Origin: Paguma larvata
Lineage: Eukaryota > Chordata > Mammalia > Carnivora > Viverridae
DNA: 64,000 nucleotides
Assembly: GCA_030068075.1 (NCBI GenBank)
Contig: CM057829.1
Coordinates: 82,389,132 to 82,453,131, forward strand
Direction: 5' to 3'
This document shows, in pieces, positions 1-9,393 of the stretch (its first letter is position 1; each line of letters opens with the position of its first letter). The notes under the pieces were generated by a model. The model was not told the origin of the DNA and did no database searches. It was given only the letters and a program-made list of their open reading frames with translations. A program made the translations under genes and the position numbers.

Positions 1-710
1 TCACCTTGAAGGGCAATAGAGGCCAGATGTACAAAACGCAGAGTAAAGTTAGAAAATTTACAATATTCCTGGGATCTGCTAACCATGTATGACAGCAATT
101 TGAAAGAGGAATGGTTTAGATGAACTTTCAAATATAAGGCTCTGGAAGGAGGTAGCCAATATGCCTCAGAAAAGGTAGTCAAAATTCAGACAACATAGAA
201 TCATCTTTTTTAAAAGTTAAAACCTTCTTAAAATGCACCCAGAAGCATGCAGGTAACAGATAATGCTATGTCAACTTTAAATCAAATTCAGTTACAATAA
301 CGTATTCCAAATCTAATCATTTGGTTAAAGACAAAGATAAGATAGATAGGCATATATTTGGTTATATTAATGCAATAAAAAGAATTACACTATATCCTCA
401 AAAAAAACTTTATTGTTTTAACAAAGCCACTGAACAATCTTTTCATTAACTCTTACTATTTCAAGAACAATATATTTATGTATTACACTGCAGCCTAACT
501 GTGCTTATGTCATCACATTAAATTAAAATTATATTTAAAAAATAAACACATAACAAACAAAAAGAAGCAGAATGTATAAAGGAAAATGGGATTTAAAAAT
601 CTTGATTTATTCTGCTGTAGTTGACTGCTTATCCAAAACTGATTGTCTTAAACAATTATTGTTGCAGTTTATAAAACTGACAGATGCTCATTTGTGACTA
701 AAGCTGAACA

Positions 711-824
711 TGAAAAAAAAAAAAACACAAGAAGAAAAGAGAGAGGGGATAGAAAGAGAAAAGAGAGAAGAAGGAGTACAGGGAAGGGGGGGGGGGAAGA
801 GAAAAAGAGAGAAGGGAAGAAAAC
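711..824. repeat. purine-rich tract (A/G), with a run of G
   Basis: About 114 bp almost entirely of A and G on the plus strand, including a run of 11 A or more near 713-724 and nine or more G near 787-795. Only a few pyrimidines interrupt it. It is a low-complexity tract and codes for nothing. Confidence 0.85.
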
Positions 825-868
825 AATAGGTTAACCTCCTAGATTGGCAGATGGATGGAGAATGAGCC

Positions 869-937
869 ATCTCCTCCCTTTTCATTCTCTTTCTTTGTTT
901 TTTGTTTTTCTTTTTTTTTTTTTTTTGGTTTTGTTTT
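869..937. repeat. pyrimidine-rich tract with a long T run
   Basis: A C/T-rich stretch that ends in a run of about 16 T broken by a few G. It sits about 45 bp after the purine tract at 711-824, so the two could pair as an imperfect inverted repeat. Confidence 0.8.
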
Positions 938-3290
938 GTGATAAGGGAGCTAGATTGGAGGTAACCTTCTGCATCTCAACTGGGTCTCTGATGGTTCTTT
1001 ATTCAAGCTGTCATAAAACATTTTGACAGGGCAGAGCCATTTTGGCATAAAAACATGAAATACTGCCCAGCTTGGATTCAAAGACGTTGTTAGAAGAAAT
1101 GGTAGGAGGAAACAAAATGTAAATTGGAATTGCTTCACTAAACTTCTCCATTGTGTTTATATCTTTAAGTGTAGCACTCGGGGCCATGGAGAGTTGAGGA
1201 CGCCTGATACAAATGACTGGACATTCTATTAAATTCAGTGCTCTAAAAGCTAGTTAAATGGTTGCTTTCATGTTTCTGTAAAAGTTCAATCTGGCGTCTT
1301 AGCACCTAAGAAAATTGTCTGTATACTAAAGGAGTAAAAGGACACCAGCTTGTAAACAGCTGGTGACCATAGAGTTGTAGTTTACGTATTTTAGATACAG
1401 CTATAAAATCAAATAAAGTGCCTGGTTCTCATCAAATGACAAGAAGGTATATCTTTGTAAGAAGAGGTGATTCAAAAATATCAAGGATTTACTAGGATAG
1501 GCTATTGTCAAGTGCACTTTATTTTTTTTCATTATTCATTTAAAAATGGATGTTTTAAAATAAGGAAAACATTGGCATGTTTCTGAATATTCTAGTTTGT
1601 GGTTTCTCTCAATTTAAGAGAAGGAGCTTTTTTGTGTTCTAATATCTCATTTGCATTTCTCACGAGTGTTAAATAACTTAAAACCACCATTGATATTTTG
1701 CTCTAGAGATGAAAACGGTTTAAATATATCAGGCTTATCTTGTCTATGTCAGCAAGTAAAACACGCAGCTCTATATTTTCTAATTACAAACTCGATGTCA
1801 AATGTAAAAAAAGCAAATGGCATCAAAATATTAAAACTGAGTGATGACAACTTAGCATACGGCTATAAAAGTTTTAGGTTAGCCATGTTTCAATGTACCA
1901 TCTGCATTAACCTGAAAGCTAAAGGCAAAGAAACTAAAATGTATTTGATAATTTGGGGATGTCTCAGATTTATCCAGTAAAGGAAAGGAAAGCGACAAAC
2001 TGTTGAAGGTAAAATTAAATGATTCTGTCATCAAATTATTCACAAATGGGTAGAATCAGGGATTTTAGGAGCTATATGTTACTCTTCTACATACATTTTA
2101 AGCTAGATATAAAAGTTTAGGCATTCAAGTTTTGACTTGTTCCTTTCTGTTAGGGAAGTGTTAAAAATATCCTTTCATGCCGTAAAAGAGAAAAAATGTA
2201 CCCTCCTTTTTTTTTTTCTGTGTATCTCTATAAACTGCCTATGGCACTCTTAGCACTGAGAATCATAGTAATGATAATAATAGCGCCCACAATTTGTGTC
2301 CTTAAACCACGCATTTTCTTGATTGATGTTTATACATTTTTTGTGACTTTAGGATGGGTACATGATAATATCTTCTTATAATAATTCAACAAAGAACATA
2401 ATAATAGATGTAATTCATGGGCAAATTAGGAAATTTACCCAAGAGCCATCTTAGCAAAGATTATGCTACCAAGAAAAATAATGAGTGAAATTGTTGTTTT
2501 AATATTTCCAAGGATTCAAAATAAAAACGATGGGTTTGGATATGAACGTCATTAATCATTAGAACTAAAACCATATGATTGTGAGGCTTTTACTTGGGCT
2601 AGAGGAAGGAATAGCATTTATTTGGATAGCTCTCATTCTCTCGCTTGCCATCCACATTCCGATAGGAATAAAATTAATGCAGATGGGCATCTATTTTCTT
2701 TGGTTTCCCAAGGTCTCTTCTGAGTATGATTTCCAAAATCAATATTTAAGAATCAGGAAACCCAATCAGAGGATTAAATCCTATTATGCCACTTCTATCT
2801 GGGGAAACATCTATCAGACAGACAATGTCTATAGACAGTGGCTGAAGAGAAAGGGGCTCCCTGCCTTAGGCCTTCACGGTAGCATCACTTATTGAGTGGG
2901 GAAAAATGGGTCTATCCTTCCTTCTAATTCTAAATGAATCCCTTCACTAGAATATGGGCCATGCAACATTTAATGGATTATTGTTACAATGGTATGAAAC
3001 GCTTGGGCAAAGTTTGCAAAAGGAAAAATTGTGACACAAAAGCAGCTAAACATCCTACAGTTATACTAAAATTTCTTATGAGAGATTACATTTCTGAATC
3101 TGTTTTGTTTTTAAAATTCACATCATATGATTTTCATTCTAAATATCTTGTTCGAATGCTTTAAAGCAACACTTTGAGTTCATTAGGTACTTTCAAGCAT
3201 GATATATTCGGCATTTATTCATGCCAATACTAACAACCAGGTCTCTGTATTAACTGGGGTACAAATACTAAAGAAAAGCCAAACACTTAC

Positions 3291-3346
3291 AATGAAAGTA
3301 AAGTTCTTCATCCCCTTCTTGGTCGGCTTTGCTATAACCACAGTGC
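3291..3346 (-). CDS. EPHA7: EPHA7 exon 9: start of the juxtamembrane segment
   Basis: A short exon of 56 nt. The acceptor has a run of ten T followed by CTAG above 3346, and the donor is the strong CATT|GTAAGT at 3290 and below. It completes the Arg codon and encodes HCGYSKADQEGDEELYFH plus the first base of a Phe codon, so the next exon should start TT and continue the FKFPGT motif known from EPHA7. The segment is cytoplasmic and links the membrane helix to the kinase. The two juxtamembrane tyrosines that control Eph kinases would lie in the next exon, which is outside the window. Confidence 0.95.
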
Positions 3347-3989
3347 CTAGAAAAAAAAAAACAAATTTGTGATGATCTCAAACAATGATCTTACTTCATA
3401 TATTTAAAATTCAGTAAAATATACCTTAATTCTTTAACAATGTGCTAATTAGAGCAATAAACAAAATGCAACTTCTTGCCCAAAGCTATGAACTCATTAA
3501 TAATACAGTAACTCGTATGATTAGAACACATACAGAATATAAAGTCTTTGTGTGAGACAACATAGAAGAAACATACTTCACAGATTTAGATTTATCAATG
3601 GGTGAATATTTGCTTATACTTTTTTCTGAAAAACAACAACAGTAGATTTTAAATGGTTTCCACAAACCATTAACTAAAAGAGTGAAGTTTTCCCTAGGTT
3701 ATCTCCTGTATTTATAATGAAAACCTACCTGAAAGTAACCAATAAAAACACACCCAATAGGACTTACAATACTCATTGCTTAAACTAAAGGCAATGAATG
3801 ATTAAGCTCACACTGTAGTTGACCTTGGGAGAATGGAAATTTATTCACCTTTAGTATCTCATCCCGGACAAGGAATGTTTGCCTTTAGTATCTAACATTC
3901 TAATACACTACATAATAAGTAAGAGGCTGACATAATTCTGAAAAATCAATACATTCTGTGTTAAAGATTAGAACAAATTTGTGTTCTAC
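3347..3989 (-). other. EPHA7: EPHA7 intron 8 (643 bp)
   Basis: A short intron between the transmembrane exon and the juxtamembrane exon, with a GTAGAA donor and a CTAG acceptor after a T run. I see no repeat or other element in it. Confidence 0.9.
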
Positions 3990-4098
3990 CTTCGCCCAAT
4001 GATGAAGCCAAAGACCATGAACACCAGAATGATGGTCCCTGCTACTGCAACCACAGCAATTATAATAACAGGGTTCTGCTCACTGGAGACTGCTGTTG
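3990..4098 (-). CDS. EPHA7: EPHA7 exon 8: stalk and transmembrane helix
   Basis: A 109-nt exon. A pyrimidine-rich acceptor (CTCTTTTCTCTGTCTACAG) lies above 4098 and the donor is GAAG|GTAGAA at 3989 and below. It completes the split Ala codon and encodes TAVSSEQNP, then a 21-residue hydrophobic helix that begins VIIIAVVAVAGT and ends VFMVFG, then FIIGR and two bases of an Arg codon. The helix is the single membrane span of this type I receptor, and the Arg-Arg that follows is the stop-transfer signal on the cytoplasmic side. A small-residue AxxxG pattern in the helix (AVAVAG) is the kind that supports Eph dimer packing, which is an inference from other Eph helices. Confidence 0.97.
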
Positions 4099-5659
4099 CT
4101 GTAGACAGAGAAAAGAGGCTCAGAAGCACTCAATACCATGTAAGAACTTGAGAGGGTAAACACAATCTCATGAATAAGAGATACCTATGCTATTTAATTT
4201 ACCTCTAATTTTAAATAAATGCATTACATCGTAATAATATAAATTTAAATACATGTTTATTATTTTGTATCTTAAGGGCATGGTAAGGACAACACTTTCC
4301 ATCTATTTTATATTCCTCAGCTATAAAAGACACCCATAAAATGCCTATTGAATGGCTATCCCCTGCTTAGTTGTTGAAAACTTAGTTATAACTCAAGAGA
4401 GAGATCTTAGATCTACAGTTGCTATTAAGTCTCCATTTTTTCCCCAGCCAAGTATTTGATCTCTGTGTCTCTTTTACTGATATGTAAAAAGGAAATAAAA
4501 CATACACTCTACATTTTTCAAAGCACCTCACGTGCTTTCTCTCTTATATCATCAATATAAAATAAAAATCATCATGAAATCATAGTAAATCATCATGAAT
4601 TTATAATCTATCATAATTTAGGAAAAAGAGGAGCAGAATTATTTGTATTAACTTGACGAAGTAAGTTACACACATTGCAACGAAGTGCAATACACACATT
4701 TGAGAGTTTAAGATTACAGAGGAGGTAGTCTATTTACAAAAGAGCAAACTTTGTGCATGTACTTTAAAAAACAGTTTAGCATTATCTAATTGCAGAAACT
4801 TCCTGTGCAATGCTGTGATTCTTCTATGCTTCTTAAGGCAAGTGCAGCTGGACCTTTCTGAGAGTCTCTTTGGGGACAGTGTGTGTTTACGTGTCCTTCA
4901 AAGTGGCCCCTGATTCCGACTCTTCATCAAGTCACAAGGCCTTCTCACTTCCATTTTTCCAAATTAGTAAAGTTGTACTTATACGAGAATTCGTAATTGT
5001 CATATTTTCCCCAGAGTATTATTTTCCATTACCAGTACAGACTTCATAAAATAATCAAAGGGATGTAGAAACAACAAATGTATATTCCAACGAATGATCC
5101 AGTTGCAAAATGTCATCTAATATATAATGTCGGGCTAATACAGTTTGCTTATTGCTGAAATAGTCAACAGCTGCAATCTTTAATATGAGGTAGGATGGAA
5201 AATACTACTCTTTCTTGGTGGTAGCAAGGGACTGAGTCTCCAGAGCAGTAAATTATACGTAGGCAGAGGATGTTTTGCCACAATAGGCTGCATAAAGTTT
5301 TTTCCGATTGGCTTTTCTCTATTTGCTCTATGTTTTCCTGTTGACAACTCATTTCTTAATTTTGTACCCTGCATACCTCTGCTAACTACACTTAGATCTT
5401 AGATTGAAAAAGAGTGAGGTAGCACTGGTGTAATAGACAGTGCCGAACAAAGGTATACACACGCTTCCTAATTCACCACCTGTTGATTTGCTTCCCTTGG
5501 GAATTACACAAAGTGTGGGGCGGAGGGAGGAGAAGAAGGAAAAGAAAACAACTTTTAGACTTTAAATTCTGAATTGGAGCCTATTATTATTTAACAAAGA
5601 GAAGATTTCAAGTCTTTTTGGTTTAGTTTGGTTTTTAAAAAACAATTTTATCTGTCTTT

Positions 5660-5728
5660 CTCCCTCACTATATATTTATATACATACACATATATATGTA
5701 TATATACACATGTATATGTATAAATAGT
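5660..5728. repeat. TA/CATA-type microsatellite
   Basis: Alternating TA with CA and TG interruptions (tatatttatatacatacacatatatat...). Imperfect, so probably old. Confidence 0.85.
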
Positions 5729-6660
5729 AGTTCTGTTCACGAGGGAGGAAAAAATCATACACGTATGTGTAGAAATTGTTTCCATCCAATCGATGTGCCC
5801 CTGGGTCTAATTCTTTGCTTGTCTTAGGCTCAGCTCTGCCTTAGCTTCGGAAACAGAACTCCGATGAGAAAACTGAATTTGGGTGAATGATGATTAGAAT
5901 TTGTGAATATTTATACGTTTTTCTATATAGTCAGGGTCACACTTTAATCTTTCCACGGTCAACATTTATGGTTCATATTTTCATCTATTTCATGGGTAAT
6001 AAATTTTAAAAGTAATTTGTAAGTGTCATAATCATCACGCCATGGTTTTAAAATTGTAAAAACAGCAGTATTGACTCTGAATAGATGGGGATTGTAGGAT
6101 ATAAATGCAGTAGAATAATCTGTTTAATTTCCCTATTCAAACACTGCTCCAGCGACTTCTCTTTAATGGCGTCTTCTCTTTTGCCCTCCTTCCAAGCGTG
6201 GTGAATCGCTGTTTCCTAACACTCTGATAGGATTGGGTCATGCACTCTACCAGTGCTGAACTGTATGGCAGAATTTGTGTACAAGTCTCTGTCTTTCGCT
6301 AAACTTTAAACAGAGCATAACTGTGCCATATGTCTCTGTGCATCCCTAATTCATAGCTCAGCACCTTGTGCTGAATAGGCAGTTCTCAAAGGGTGGTCTG
6401 GAAACAAGGGTTCCTCAAGAGTTTTCCAGGGGATCTGCAGGGTCAAAACCGTTTTATATCATGATGTTATTTGCCTTTTTCACTCTCATATGCTCACAGG
6501 TGCACAGCTGAGTATTCCAGAAGTTACGTGACGTATGACAAAAACATTACTCTGATGGCTAACGAAATGAGTGTTTGTGTGTCTTAAAATTTTGTGTTAA
6601 TTTCTAATGGTGCATATCGATAGATATAATTCAAATAATCAAAATATCTTTGGAGATCCC

Positions 6661-6670
6661 TCCCCCCCCC

Positions 6671-6709
<39 letters not shown>

Positions 6710-6735
6710 CAGGCTTCATATATATATATATATAG
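6661..6735. repeat. compound microsatellite (C)n(CT)n(TA)n
   Basis: A run of C, then about eight CT units, then two TA blocks. The two blocks are separated by a partial copy of the bases that begin the neighbouring SINE ('aggcttcat'), which suggests slippage that duplicated the junction. Confidence 0.9.
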
Positions 6736-6848
6736 GCTTCATGTCCAGAGGGGAGCCCAACACAGGGCTTGAGCCCATGATCCTGAGATCAAGACCTGAG
6801 CCGAGATCCAGAGTGTGAAGCTTACCAGTCTGAGCCACCCATGCACCC
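6730..6848 (-). mobile_element. CAN-SINE, 3'-truncated
   Basis: Read on the minus strand it begins with the tRNA-derived head (ggggtgcatgggtggctcag) and runs to about 'ggacatgaagcct', where it meets the TA microsatellite. The CT-rich middle and the A-rich tail are missing. Confidence 0.85.
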
Positions 6849-6949
6849 CTCAATATTTTTTTAATAGAACAAAAGCTTGAGAATGGCTGTGCTAAGTAAT
6901 AAGTAAAAACTGACTTAAGACTTTCTGTGTGTATGCTGTGTACCTTAGC

Positions 6950-7125
6950 CTAGGTAATATTCAGAGAACTCTGTAAGTTAGGTACTGCTATCCCAGAATT
7001 AGGGTACAGAGAAGGTGCTCATGCAAAGTCTCCCAAGTGGCCATGGAAGAACTGAGATGAGAAACCAGGAATGTGTCTCCCAGCACTGACTGACAGTGAC
7101 AGTCTGTTCTATGTTGATGACCACA
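6950..7125 (-). mobile_element. MIR relic
   Basis: The order of short words fits an inverted MIR: 'gtaagttaggtactgctat', 'ggtacagagaagg', 'aaagtctcccaagtggcca', 'actgagatgagaaaccagg'. It is diverged, so the limits are approximate. Confidence 0.5.
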
Positions 7126-7127
7126 AG

Positions 7128-7290
7128 GTATTCATTCCTTGCTTATTTGCTGAGTGCCTTCTATGTGTCAAGAACTAATAATAGGCACTGGCAAGACAAG
7201 AGTAAGGAAAAAAGACATGGATAATTCTTTCATCTACTTTATATTCTAGTGGGAGAGAATATTCTGATGATAAATATTGCAAATTCTAAC
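7128..7290 (-). mobile_element. ancient L2-type relic
   Basis: It contains the pattern 'tgctgagtgccttctatgtg' followed by 'ttatattctagtgggagaga', a very common ancient mammalian repeat that I place with L2-type sequence read backwards. The family name is tentative. Confidence 0.4.
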
Positions 7291-8167
7291 ACAAAAATAC
7301 CATTTTAATATTCATTTCATGTGACCATTCAGGTTCTACTACTTCATCTTATTTATTCATTTTTTAAATAATGAAAATAATATCTATGAATCTCAGCACT
7401 CAATATAAAATAGTTTTCCCTGGTATTTTCAGATTATGAAGTCAGCACAATGCACAAATTCATTTTGAGTTTTCAAAACGAGAGGTTTAACTGACAAAGA
7501 ATGATTAGGTGAATGTGAGATAATGAATTAATGTTTATAATTTAAGATTAAACTATTCATAGATATGAAAAACATTATTTACAGTGTTTTAGTATATTAG
7601 AAATTACAAAGTAATATCATGAGATCAGTCTAAGTTGAAAACTACTAGAACACATTTAATACAAGATCACTCAAATATTTAGATGTTGAAATATTAAAAA
7701 GCTTTAAGGTTTTGTGGCCACTGAATTTAGATATTCTTATATTTAATCTTAGATATTCCATTTTAAAAAGATAATAAATAATAATGCCATTAAGTTTATC
7801 GCATGAAATTATATGACATTTTCTCAACGATGCTTTTGTGTCTATAATTCTATATCGATGACTTGTATTTTAAATTCACTAAAATGTATATTTTATTATT
7901 TGAGGTTCTGAGAGTTACTGGTTGATTTAAAAATCTAACAAAATATTTTGCAAGAGGAATACTGTTAGCAACCTCAACAAGCATTCACTAATCAAAGTAT
8001 ATTTGTCAATTTGCCTTTTAAAAGCTCTTTAAAAATACTTTTCTAAAGTCAAAATAATTGATCAAAATGGTACTGATTTAATTTACTTAAAAACTTTTTA
8101 TTAGAAATTGAGGAAGGAAAAATCACATAATGGTTTTTAGCTCATCTTTGTTTAGAATTTTGTGAGC

Positions 8168-8394
8168 GGGGCACCTGGGTGGCTCAGACGGTCAAGGATC
8201 TGACTCTTGATTTTGGCTCAGGTCATGATCTCACGGTTCATGAGTTTGCGCCCTGCGTTGGGGCTCCGTGCTGAGCATGCAGAGCCTCCTTGGGATTCTC
8301 TCCCTCTCTCTCCAGCCCTCCTGCAAGTGCAGGTGCATTCTCTCTCTCTCTCAAAATAAATACGTAAACATTAAAAGAGAGAGAGAGAGAGAGA
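8168..8394 (+). mobile_element. CAN-SINE, full length
   Basis: Head ggggcacctgggtggctcag, internal promoter-like words (ggctcaggtcatgatctc), a CT-rich middle with several 'tctctctc' blocks, tail 'aaaataaatacgtaaacatt' and a GA microsatellite at the end. No convincing target-site duplication. Confidence 0.93.
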
Positions 8395-9108
8395 TCCTTG
8401 TGGGAACACCACACTGGAAAGGAAATGAGAAGGTAACAGCTGGGGGAACAGCTGGAATAATATTTCTATTATTAGAAATAAAGAACTCCAATGTACAGAA
8501 ACACACTCCAAGATCTCAGCGAGCTGAGGAACAAGCAGCAGTAATACTCAAGCTGTTCCGAACTTGCACTCTGGACATGCATTCCAACACACATCTGCTT
8601 ATTCGTGGTACACTATAGACATGCACTTTTGTTATCTTCTGCTGAATTACAAAGCGAACAAAAGGATCAAGGAGATTCAAGGTACTGATGATGTTCTGTT
8701 TTTAAGCTGAGTGGTCGATGCAGAGATATTCATTTAATTCTTATTAATATTTCATATATACTTTGAATATATCCTTTAATTTAGTACACTTGCAATATTT
8801 ATAAAAGATGAAAAGAGATGATAAAAATAAAAATAAATACAGTTTCTAAGATCTTCTTTCTAAGCTGCAATTTTTTTGAAATCATTGCTAACAGGCAAGG
8901 AGCTTAAATTAACGCAGATTTCTATAGATCAATCTTTCTCTGGCCCACCCTATGTATATCCTGGCTTCATTCGGGGGTTTCTGTGAAGGAGTACCTTTGA
9001 CCGACACAACCAGAGTAATATTTCTTTGGATTCTACAAAAACAGCTTGTGTCAATTGTTATTCTGTCTAACCTTTACAAAGGGCATATTTAGGCATCTAT
9101 ATTCACCT

Positions 9109-9209
9109 TTACATATAAAAATAATCTTGAACTAAATCATCCCCCTCAATATTGGAAAAATATGACAGAGTTACAGAGAGTAAGAATCCAAACCAAAGGC
9201 GGTCATTAC
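9109..9209 (-). other. EPHA7: in-frame read-through tail of exon 7
   Basis: If the exon 7 donor is not used, the EPHA7 frame stays open for 33 more codons, starting GNDRLWFGFLLSV and ending DYFYM, and then meets a stop at 9109-9111. The product would contain the extracellular part, lack the membrane helix and kinase, and so be truncated and possibly secreted. Truncated EphA7 forms that end in this area are known in mouse and human. That this tail is the one used is an inference. Minus-strand ATTAAA hexamers occur at 8775-8780 and 8733-8738 and an AATAAA at 8097-8102, which could serve as intronic poly(A) signals, though such hexamers are frequent by chance in AT-rich DNA. Confidence 0.5.
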
Positions 9210-9225
9210 CTTCAAACATTTTACC
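9208..9225 (-). promoter_or_regulatory. EPHA7: tandem in-frame splice donors at the end of exon 7
   Basis: On the minus strand two good donor motifs stand 15 nt apart: CTACAG|GTAAAA (last exon base 9225) and GAAG|GTAATG (last exon base 9210). Use of the inner site removes exactly five codons (Gly-Lys-Met-Phe-Glu). Because both sites end one base into a codon, it still joins in frame to exon 8, giving EEATATAVSS instead of EEATGKMFEATAVSS. The region is the extracellular stalk just above the membrane. I recall that EPHA7 isoforms differing by a few residues are recorded in human. Which site dominates in this animal cannot be told from the DNA. Confidence 0.75.
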
Positions 9226-9393
9226 TGTAGCTTCCTCTAGTGTAGCAACATCAAGTCTGGGACTGTAGTTTCCATAACCAGCAGCAGTAAAAGCCCGAAT
9301 CTGGAAAACATACACTGTTCCTGGCTTCAGGTTATTAATGGAAGCTGAAGTGGACTTGGTTTTTACTGTCGAATAGGTCCGTTCCCTTTGATC
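9210..9393 (-). CDS. EPHA7: EPHA7 exon 7: rest of FN3 domain 2 and stalk start
   Basis: A 184-nt exon. The acceptor is TTCCTAG above 9393 and the donor is GAAG|GTAATG at 9209 and below. It starts in phase 0 with DQRERTYSTVKTKSTSASIN, continues with NLKPGTVYVFQIRAFTAAGY and ends with GNYSPRLDVATLEEATGKMF, then Glu and one base of the next codon. The FN3 features are the NLKPGT turn, the YVFQIRA strand and the AAGYG loop typical of Eph receptors. NYS is a possible N-glycosylation site, but a Pro follows it, which usually lowers use. A second in-frame donor lies 15 nt upstream, so this exon can also be read as 9225-9393. If the donor is skipped, the frame stays open for 33 codons into the intron. 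Confidence 0.97.

Larger units (their letters stand above)
1..3290 (-). other. EPHA7: EPHA7 intron 9, 3' part missing
   Basis: AT-rich intron sequence open at the left edge. The kinase exon that should follow is not here: I looked for the juxtamembrane YIDPETYEDP and the GAGEFGEV loop on the minus strand and found neither. Apart from a purine tract and a pyrimidine tract near 0.7-0.94 kb I recognise no repeat family. An open frame of about 106 codons on the plus strand (2575-2895) has no recognisable domain and is treated as chance. Confidence 0.8.
6379..6889. mobile_element. hAT/Charlie-like DNA transposon relic, interrupted
   Basis: The left end (cagttctcaaagggtggtc) and the reverse complement of the right end (cagccattctcaagctttt) resemble the inverted ends of MER5/Charlie-type hAT elements. 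The middle is broken by a C/CT/TA microsatellite and a CAN-SINE. The exact family is not assigned. Confidence 0.5.
4099..9209 (-). other. EPHA7: EPHA7 intron 7 (5,111 bp)
   Basis: An intron between the FN3 exon and the transmembrane exon. It carries a TA-type microsatellite near 5.7 kb, a hAT-like relic broken by a CAN-SINE and a compound microsatellite (6.4-6.9 kb), MIR and L2-type relics (6.95-7.3 kb) and a full CAN-SINE (8.17-8.39 kb). The rest, chiefly 4.1-5.6 and 7.3-8.1 kb, shows no recognisable repeat. Retention of the first 100 bp would give a truncated receptor. Confidence 0.9.

Noticed and set aside
2575..2895. 106-codon open frame with a hydrophobic start
   Set aside because: The hydrophobic stretch comes from T-rich intron sequence. 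Antisense to EPHA7, no promoter or splice evidence.
8268..8618. 116-codon frame on the plus strand
   Set aside because: Starts inside the CAN-SINE at 8168-8394 and runs through its GA repeat.
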